A stretch of DNA of 10,308 nucleotides from Alistipes sp. CAG:268 (GTDB taxonomy: Bacteria; Bacteroidota; Bacteroidia; Bacteroidales; Rikenellaceae): positions 14,398 through 24,705 of the forward strand of contig FR892021.1 in NCBI GenBank assembly GCA_000434235.1, written 5' to 3'. Positions within the stretch are counted from its first letter, which is position 1. Every line of letters starts with the position of its first letter. The translations under genes were made by a program, and so were the position numbers. Of this stretch, positions 4,788 to 10,308 are shown piece by piece. Below the pieces are notes generated by a model. The model was given only the letters and a program-made list of their open reading frames with translations, was not told where the DNA came from and did no database searches.

Positions 4788-7308
4788 ATGATGCTCTGCC
4801 GGATCATCCTCCTTGCAACAGCCCTGCTGTACGCACTCGGTGCCGCAGCCCAGACCACGCGCGTGCGCGGCCGGGTCACCGACGCCGCCGACGGACATCC
4901 CCTGCAGTTCGCCAGCGTCGTCTTCCCCGGCACCACAACGGGAATCACCACCGACGAGAAGGGCATCTACGCGCTCGAGACGCGCGACACCTCGACCCGC
5001 GTCCAGGCCTCGATCGTGGGTTACACCCCCGCCACGCAGACGGTCACCCCCGGGGCATTCAACGAGGTGAACTTCGCCCTGCAGGCCGTGGAGTTCGGGA
5101 TCGACCGGGTGGTCATCACCCCGGGCGACAACCCCGCGCTGCCCATCCTGCGCGAAGCGATCCGCCGCCGTGCGGAGAACGACCCCGAGCAGTACGACAC
5201 CTACCGGTGCCGCACCTACACGAAGATGGAGCTCGACCTGACGAACATCCGCCCCGGATTCCGCAACAAACGGCTCCAGCGCAACTTCGGATTCGTCTTC
5301 GACTACATGGACACCTCGGCGCTCACCGGACAGCCCTACCTGCCGGCCATGATCTCCGAGTCGTCGGCCGACCTCTACCACAGCCTCAGCCCCTCCTTCA
5401 CGCGCGAGGTGATCCGCGCCAGCCACGTCTCGGGCGTCGAGGACAGCTTCGCCGTCGCCCAGTTCACGGGCGGCATGCACGGCGACGTGAACTTCTACGA
5501 CCATTTCATCGACCTGTTCGACGTGCGCTTCGCCGGACCGCTCGGTCCGGGCGGCACCTCGTTCTACAACTATTTCCTGGTGGACAGCCTCACGGTCGAT
5601 GGCCGCAAGACCTACAAGATCCGCTTCCACCCCCGCCGCCTGACCTCGCCGGTGCTCGACGGCGAGCTGCACATCGACTCGGCCAGCTATGCCCTGCGCT
5701 CGGCCTCGGCCCGCATGCCCCGGGGCGTGAACGTCAATTGGATCCGCCACCTGCGTCTCGACAACGAGAACAGCCCCACACCGGACGGCCACTGGTTCCG
5801 CAACCGCGACCGCGTCTCGGCCGAGTTCTCGCTCACGACGGCCGACTCCTCGAAGCTCGTCTCGTTCATCGGCACGCGCGAAATCACCTATTCGGACGTG
5901 CACATCGGCGAGCCGATCCCCGAGGAGGTGCTGCGCATGGACAACCGCGTGGTACTGGCCGACGAGGAGACCAACCGCCGCGACGAGGCCTTCTGGGATT
6001 CGGTGCGCCCCTACGCGCTGAGCGACCGCGAACGGGGCATCTACTCGATGGTCGATTCGATCCAGGAGGTCCCGCTCTACCGCAACATCTACACGCTCAT
6101 CAATACGCTGATCGTCGGTCACTGGAACACGAAGTACATCGGCATCGGCCCCTACTACAAGATGGCCAGTTTCAACCGCCTTGAAGGGTTCCGCATGCAG
6201 CTCGGCGGGCGCACGACCACCGAGCTGAGCCGCCGCCTCCGCGACCACCGAGCTGAGCCGCCGCTTCCGCATCTCGGGATATGCGGCCTACGGTACGCGC
6301 GACGGACGGTTCAAGGGAGGCGGGAGCCTCGAGGTAGCCTTCAACCGGCAGCTGACGCGCGAGCTGACCCTCTCGGGCCGCCACGACGTGCTGCAGCTCG
6401 GCGCCGGAGAAAATGCGCTGACCGAGAGCAACATCCTCTCGTCGATCCTCTCGCGCGGCGACACGCGGCTGTCGATGGTGGACGAAGGCGACCTGGCCTA
6501 CGAACACGAATGGCACCACGGCGTGACGGCCTTCCTCGGCACACGGCTCAGGAGGATCCATGCCAACCGCTACGTCCCGATGCGCTACCCCGACGGCCGC
6601 CCGGCCGGCTCCGTCGCCGACGCCTCGGTACGCGTGGGGCTGCGCTTCGCCAAGGACGAAACCGTCTACCGCCAGCCCTTCGACAAGCAGTCGCTCGGAT
6701 CGAAATACCCGATCACCACCCTCTTCTTCACGGCCGGCATCCCGGGAATCCTCGACCGAAGCAGCCGCTACTGCCGCATCGAGGGATCGCTCCGCTACCG
6801 CCCCGAACTGCCGCCCCTCGGCTACTCGGACCTCACACTGCAGGGCGGTCACATCTCGGGCCGGGTCCCCTACCTGCTGCTCAAGCTCCACGAAGGCAAC
6901 GGCACCTACTTCTACGACCCCTACGCCTTCTCGTGCATGGACTACTACGAATTCGCCTCCGACACGTGGTTCGCCTGGTTCTACGAGCACCACTTCAACG
7001 GCATCCTGCTCGGTCGCCTGCCCCTGATCAAGCGACTCAAGTGGCGCGAAGTGGCCATCTGCAAGGGTGTCTGGGGCACACTCTCCGAACGCAACAACGG
7101 CGCACGCCCCGGCTCGGGCGCCCCGCTGCTCTTCCCGCCGGGCATGTCCTCCGTCTCGACGCCCTATGTCGAGGCGGGCTTCGGCATCGAGAACATCCTG
7201 CGCATCTGCCGCGTCGATTTCATCTGGCGCCTCACGCACCGCGACCCGCAGCCCGGCGAACGGATCCAGCGCTTCGCGGTCAATCTGGGCGTGCAGCTCA
7301 AATTCTGA
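4788..7308 (+). pseudogene. DUF5686 / carboxypeptidase-regulatory-like outer-membrane protein, frameshifted by a 28-bp duplication
   Basis: The N-terminus is a signal peptide (MMLCRIILLATALLYALGAA, then AQ). A carboxypeptidase-regulatory-like beta-sandwich follows at about 24-100 (RVRGRVTD...PLQFASVVFPGT...TDEKGIYAL), then the DUF5686 body with FNRLEGFRMQLGGR at 464-475. The family is Bacteroidota-specific and predicted to form an outer-membrane beta-barrel; its function is not known. At 6214-6269 a 28-bp unit is duplicated, shifting the frame by one. The family sequence resumes in the next frame as ELSRRFRISGYAAYGTR and runs to 7308, ending VQLKF, a terminal aromatic residue typical of barrel proteins. 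Removing one unit gives one 830-residue protein of normal length. As it stands, the starting frame reads on in the wrong phase to 7373 (861 residues) and loses the second half of the barrel. It may be a recent null allele, a reversible switch, or an assembly error. Confidence 0.88.
6214..6269 (+). repeat. 28-bp tandem duplication causing a frameshift
   Basis: Unit 1 (6214-6241) and unit 2 (6242-6269) both start CGACCACCGAGCTGAGCCGC and match over 28 bases with one difference, C6237 against T6265. Twenty-eight is nine codons plus one base, so the second unit throws translation out of phase. The overlap of TTTELSRR in the two frames, one per unit, shows that one copy is extra. Confidence 0.95.
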
Positions 7309-7340
7309 GGCCCGAAAGTTCAGGGTGTCGGATTTTTAGC

Positions 7341-7348
7341 TACCTTTG
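7341..7348 (+). promoter_or_regulatory. -7 box of the HAD/DUF486 promoter
   Basis: TACCTTTG is a perfect TAnnTTTG placed 21 bases before the ATG at 7370. The -33 region holds only a TTCA near 7319-7322 with an 18-base spacer, so that part is weak. It sits just after the DUF5686 stop, suggesting the downstream pair is transcribed independently of the broken gene. Confidence 0.7.
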
Positions 7349-7369
7349 CCCGCTGAAAACGACACGACG

Positions 7370-8023
7370 ATGAAAAAAGCTGCGCTTTTCGACATGGACG
7401 GCACGCTGGTGGACAACACCCCGGCCCACATCCGCGCCTTCGAGATCTTCTGCGACCGCTACGGAGTCCGCAACTGGAAAGAACGCCTCTCCCAGGGATT
7501 CGGCATGGGCAACGACGACATCATGCGGCTGATCCTGCCCGAGGAGGTGATCGCCTCGCGCGGGCTGCAGGCCCTGGCCGACGAGAAGGAGGCGATCTAC
7601 CGCGAGATCTACGCTCCGGAGATCCGCCCCGTCGCAGGACTCCGCGACCTGCTCCTCCGCCTGCGTGCGCTGGGCATCCGCTGCGCCGTCGGGTCGTCGG
7701 GCTGCCGGGCGAATGTCGATTTCGTGCTGGAGCGCTGCGGCATTGCCGGATTCTTCGACGCCCGGATCTCGGGCGATGCGGTCACGCGCTGCAAACCCGA
7801 TCCGGAGATCTACCTCAAGGCGGCCGAAGCCCTGGATGTCACCCCGGGCGAATGCATCGTTTTCGAGGATGCCAAGGCCGGCATCGAGGCGGCCCGCCGG
7901 GCCGGGGCCGGACGCATCGTCGCGCTGGCCACCACCCTGCCGCGCGAGACGCTGCTTGCGGAGGCGGACGCCGACCGCATCGTCGATGACTTCACGCAGG
8001 TCACCGACGCCGACCTGGCCTGA
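7370..8023 (+). CDS. HAD family phosphatase/phosphomutase, beta-phosphoglucomutase-like (subfamily IA)
   Basis: This is a 217-residue cytoplasmic enzyme. Motif I is FDMDGTLVDN, with nucleophile D8 and acid/base D10. The cap domain covers about 18-85. Motif II is VGSSG (107-111), motif III is K142 in CKPDPEIYL, and motif IV is FEDAKAGIEAA with E165 and D166. The order and the S-S-G motif fit HAD subfamily IA variant 3, which holds beta-phosphoglucomutase and small sugar-phosphate phosphatases; the sequence alone does not decide between mutase and phosphatase. The start at 7370 is chosen over the upstream in-frame ATG at 7346 because that one lies inside the -7 box. A small membrane-protein gene follows after 42 bases with no clear promoter, so both may share a transcript. 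Confidence 0.9.
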   Translation: MKKAALFDMDGTLVDNTPAHIRAFEIFCDRYGVRNWKERLSQGFGMGNDDIMRLILPEEVIASRGLQALADEKEAIYREIYAPEIRPVAGLRDLLLRLRALGIRCAVGSSGCRANVDFVLERCGIAGFFDARISGDAVTRCKPDPEIYLKAAEALDVTPGECIVFEDAKAGIEAARRAGAGRIVALATTLPRETLLAEADADRIVDDFTQVTDADLA

Positions 8024-8065
8024 CCCACACACGGAAAATAACCCAAAAATACCCTATATCCAATC

Positions 8066-8431
8066 ATGTTCCGCGGATTCCTTACCGTCACGCTGCTGGT
8101 CGTCTCCAACGCCTTCATGACGCTGGCATGGTACGGCCACATCGCATTCAAGTCGAAACTCGAGCGCTTCGGCCTGATGGCCATCGTGCTCCTGAGCTGG
8201 GGCATCGCCCTGTTCGAATACTGTTTCCAGGTACCGGCCAACCGCCTCGGTTCGGCCGAATTCGGAGGTCCCTTCTCGATCTGGGAGCTGAAGGTCATCC
8301 AGGAGGTGGTCTCGCTCTCGGTATTCACCCTCTTCGCGCTGGTCTTCATGAAGTCGGACACGCTGCGCTGGAACCACCTGGCCGGATTTCTCTGCATCAT
8401 CCTGGCCGTCTATTTCATCTTCCGCAAGTAA
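8066..8431 (+). CDS. DUF486 / DMT-family small membrane protein
   Basis: This is a 121-residue protein with four hydrophobic helices, at about 4-24, 34-54, 77-95 and 103-119. WYGHIAFK (22-29), LLSWGIALFEY (42-52), VPANRLG (56-62) and LKVIQEVVSL (75-84) match the DUF486 (PF04342) family, a four-helix relative of the drug/metabolite transporter superfamily resembling half of an EamA-type carrier. It would sit in the inner membrane and probably work as a dimer; the substrate is unknown. It follows the HAD gene by 42 bases, with AT-rich sequence and no strong promoter between, and is followed by a strong terminator. Confidence 0.92.
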   Translation: MFRGFLTVTLLVVSNAFMTLAWYGHIAFKSKLERFGLMAIVLLSWGIALFEYCFQVPANRLGSAEFGGPFSIWELKVIQEVVSLSVFTLFALVFMKSDTLRWNHLAGFLCIILAVYFIFRK

Positions 8432-8433
8432 AC

Positions 8434-8448
8434 CCGGCAGACTGCCGG
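8434..8448 (+). repeat. Short inverted repeat after the DUF486 stop
   Basis: CCGGCAG (8434-8440) and CTGCCGG (8442-8448) are perfect 7-base arms around a single A. It starts three bases after the stop codon, ahead of the larger terminator hairpin. The single-base spacer means only about five or six pairs can form. It may be a 3'-end stabiliser or have no role. Confidence 0.45.
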
Positions 8449-8457
8449 TCACAAACA

Positions 8458-8496
8458 CGGTGCGGGGACGGATATCCGTCCCCGCACCGCATCTTT
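8458..8496. terminator. Perfect 32-nt palindrome, bidirectional terminator
   Basis: Bases 8458-8489 are an exact palindrome centred on GATATC, giving a stem of about 14 GC-rich pairs. CATCTTTT follows on the plus strand; on the minus strand GTTTGTG follows. It lies between the stops of two convergent genes (8431 and 8524), so it can end transcription from both sides, more strongly on the plus strand. Confidence 0.85.
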
Positions 8497-8523
8497 TCCT
8501 ACGGGAGATTCCCTTTCCCGCCG

Positions 8524-10194
8524 CTATCCGAACAACGAAAGATAGAACTCCCGGTCGGCGACGTCCGAGACCTTGATCCGCGACTTGAGGCGCGACTTGC
8601 GGGCATAGACGTTGGCCACGCTGTCGCGCATGAAGAGGCTGATGACCTGCGGCGAGAAGCCGCCGAAGACGTAACACAGCAGCCGGCAGTCGGACTCCTT
8701 CATGGCGGGGAAATCATGTCGCAGGCGCCGCATCGCCCCGTCGTGCACGGCATCGACCATCTGCTCGACCTCGCGCAGCATTTCGCCGCTCTCGGCAAAC
8801 CCGTCGATGAGCTCCTTCACCTGACGGAACATCACAGCCTGCTGCGAGGTCGTATTCTCCCGCTCGTAAAAGGTCTTCCCGAGCCGGTCCACAATATCGA
8901 AGCGCGTGGCGACCAACCCCTTGAGCCGATCCTCGACGATCCGCCGCTGCTCGAGCCGCTCGGACAGACGGCCGTATTCGGCGCGGGCCTCGCGCACGAG
9001 CGACAACTGCCTGAGGCTGCGCTCGCGCTGCAGCCGCATCTGCTGCCGCACGACCCAGGCCGCGCCTCCGGCCGCCATCAGCGCCATGGCGGCGATGACC
9101 ATCTCCCAGCGTCGCCGGCTCCGCATCCGATACTCGGCAAAGGCGGCCCGTTCGCGCAGGAACTCCTTCTCGATCATGCCGGCCGACTGCCTCAAGGCAT
9201 TGCGGTTGAGCGAGTCGTTCATGAGAATATACCGATGGATGTCGCGCGACGCCTCGCGGTAATGGCCCGCACGGACATTGGCCCGGTAGGCCGTATAGAG
9301 CAGTGCGGGCAGGTCATTCGGGTCGCTCGTTCGGCGCTCGGCCTCCTGCAGCGTGCGGAGCGCACTGTCCGGATGGTTCCGAAGCAGCTGGACCCGTGCC
9401 CGGGTGGCCAGTCCCGCATGCGTCGTGTCGCCCCGGACCGAAGCCTCGATCCGGCCGAGCAGCTCCTCGGGTATGCGCACCGTATCGGGGATGATATAGA
9501 GGCGGGCGAATTTCCCGAGACACTGGCGGGCCAGCGAATCGTCGTGCAGTTCATCGGCCAGGTCGAGCGCCATCGAGCAGCATCGCCGCGCCTGCGCGGG
9601 GTCACGCATCCGCAGCGCCGTCTCGGCCATGCCGAGCAGGGCGATGACGGCATCGCGCGAATCTCCGCCCCGGATCACCAGGTCGCGGGCTTCGCGGTAG
9701 TAGCGGTGGGCCCGAGCAAAGTTCTGCTCGGCGTGATAGACCTCGCCGATACGCAGATAGAGCAGTCCGAGGTAACGGGGCTCGTCGATGCGGCGCAGTT
9801 TCTCCTCGACCTCGAGGTACATGCGGAGCGCCCCCGACTTGTCGCCCCGCTTCCAGCAGGCGCGTCCGCTGTAATAGAGCATCTTGCAATGGTTGCGCAG
9901 GTCGTGCTCACGCGGTCCGTAGTAGGCCTCGGCGATGCGCAGCAGCGAGTCGTCGGGCACATCGAGCGCTCCGCGGTCGGCGGCCTCGACATAGAGCAGC
10001 GCATAACGGGCACGGCGGGCCTCGCCGCCGAGCGCCTCGGGCGGAATCTCGCGCAGGATGCGCAGGACGCTGTCGGGTTGCGCGGCGACAATCCGGTCGG
10101 CGGCATCGAGCATCCGGTCGGTGGTCCGGTCATCCCCCGAACAGCCGGCACAGGCAAGCAGCGCGCCGATCAGGGCAAGCAGGGTTCGTAGCAT
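8524..10194 (-). CDS. Lipoprotein-anchored TPR protein with a transmembrane helix and C-terminal HTH, probable regulator
   Basis: This is a 556-residue protein. Residues 1-18 are a signal sequence with lipobox-like LLAC (12-15) and CAGC (15-18). Helical TPR-type repeats fill about 25-340, clearest at 141-172 (GLLYLRIGEVYHAEQNFARA) and 183-214. A hydrophobic helix lies at 364-382, then a long Arg/Glu-rich coiled coil (385-425). The C-terminal region (about 498-541) reads KESDCRLLCYVFGGFSPQVI...SVANVYARKSRLKSRI, the layout of a LuxR-like helix-turn-helix. Such proteins are common in Bacteroidota and are thought to carry a periplasmic TPR sensor linked through the membrane to a cytoplasmic DNA-binding end. 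The signal is unknown. The start at 10194 follows a TACCTTCG box by 19 bases. The gene is transcribed alone, away from the right edge, and shares a terminator with DUF486. Confidence 0.85.
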   Translation of the reverse strand: MLRTLLALIGALLACAGCSGDDRTTDRMLDAADRIVAAQPDSVLRILREIPPEALGGEARRARYALLYVEAADRGALDVPDDSLLRIAEAYYGPREHDLRNHCKMLYYSGRACWKRGDKSGALRMYLEVEEKLRRIDEPRYLGLLYLRIGEVYHAEQNFARAHRYYREARDLVIRGGDSRDAVIALLGMAETALRMRDPAQARRCCSMALDLADELHDDSLARQCLGKFARLYIIPDTVRIPEELLGRIEASVRGDTTHAGLATRARVQLLRNHPDSALRTLQEAERRTSDPNDLPALLYTAYRANVRAGHYREASRDIHRYILMNDSLNRNALRQSAGMIEKEFLRERAAFAEYRMRSRRRWEMVIAAMALMAAGGAAWVVRQQMRLQRERSLRQLSLVREARAEYGRLSERLEQRRIVEDRLKGLVATRFDIVDRLGKTFYERENTTSQQAVMFRQVKELIDGFAESGEMLREVEQMVDAVHDGAMRRLRHDFPAMKESDCRLLCYVFGGFSPQVISLFMRDSVANVYARKSRLKSRIKVSDVADREFYLSLFG

Positions 10195-10213
10195 AACGGT
10201 ACAGTCAAGGTTT

Positions 10214-10245
10214 CGAAGGTACGGAATAATCGCGACCCGTGCAAG
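10214..10245 (-). promoter_or_regulatory. Promoter of the TPR-HTH lipoprotein gene
   Basis: On the minus strand CTTG (10245-10242) and TACCTTCG (10221-10214) are separated by 20 bases. This gives a 10-15 base leader before the ATG at 10194. The -7 box matches that of the Fe-S gene exactly (TACCTTCG). Confidence 0.6.
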
Positions 10246-10308
10246 AGCCGGAGGCGGTTTTGGCGCGAAGGAAACGGCCCCGGGACCCGCAGCGGCGCGA
10301 TACGCTCC

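Noticed and set aside
6240..6270. Programmed ribosomal frameshifting as an explanation for the DUF5686 break
   Set aside because: There is no slippery heptamer, and the exact 28-bp duplication fully explains the phase change.
4746..6272. 508-codon open frame on the minus strand opposite DUF5686
   Set aside because: It lacks stops only because of high GC; the plus strand carries a signal peptide and family domains, and this frame has no domain-like sequence.
8128..10191. 687-codon plus-strand frame opposite the TPR-HTH gene
   Set aside because: Shadow frame. It also crosses the DUF486 gene and the terminator palindrome, and the minus strand has the lipobox, TPR and HTH features.
10195..10308. 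Open minus-strand frame continuing upstream of the TPR gene to the window edge
   Set aside because: The stretch holds a good promoter, its translation is not protein-like, and the lipoprotein signal starts at 10194.

Overview
The window is about 10.3 kb of GC-rich DNA that looks like a chromosomal segment from a high-GC member of the Bacteroidales, most likely Alistipes or a relative in the Rikenellaceae. The evidence is the Bacteroidota-type promoters (TAnnTTTG or TAnnTTCG -7 boxes), weak or absent Shine-Dalgarno sequences, and Bacteroidota-typical families: a DUF5686/carboxypeptidase-regulatory-like outer-membrane protein, a PF14907 nucleotidyltransferase, and a lipoprotein with TPRs and a C-terminal HTH. 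The genus is inferred from composition and gene content only.

Layout. (1) 2-127: end of a HAD phosphatase. (2) 173-363: promoter, tRNA-Pro(UGG) and a hairpin terminator. (3) 510-1592, minus: a PF14907 nucleotidyltransferase, divergent from (4) 1708-4258, plus: a ferredoxin-like FrhB/FdhB-type protein overlapping a polysaccharide pyruvyl transferase, a pair often seen in surface-glycan loci. (5) 4210-4707, minus: YbaK-type Cys-tRNA(Pro) deacylase, tail to tail with (4). (6) 4788-7308, plus: a DUF5686 outer-membrane protein broken by a 28-bp tandem duplication. (7) 7370-8431, plus: a HAD phosphatase/phosphomutase and a small DUF486 membrane protein. (8) 8458-8496: a perfect 32-nt palindromic terminator shared by converging genes. 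(9) 8524-10194, minus: a lipoprotein with TPRs, a membrane helix and a C-terminal HTH, probably a membrane-spanning regulator.

No integrase, transposase, CRISPR array or recognised defence system is visible. The main signals are local sequence events. A 28-bp direct duplication shifts the frame inside DUF5686, and the intact second half resumes exactly after it. A run of nine G sits in the Fe-S gene. Two neighbouring glycan genes carry unconserved C-terminal tails: one overprints the start of the next gene for 257 bp, and the other contains a 17-bp repeat. The divergent promoters of the glycan locus appear to share one central TTCGAA. I do not see convincing evidence for an entirely new system. 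The best candidate for new biology is the compact divergent nucleotidyltransferase / Fe-S protein / pyruvyl transferase unit together with its slippage-prone tracts.
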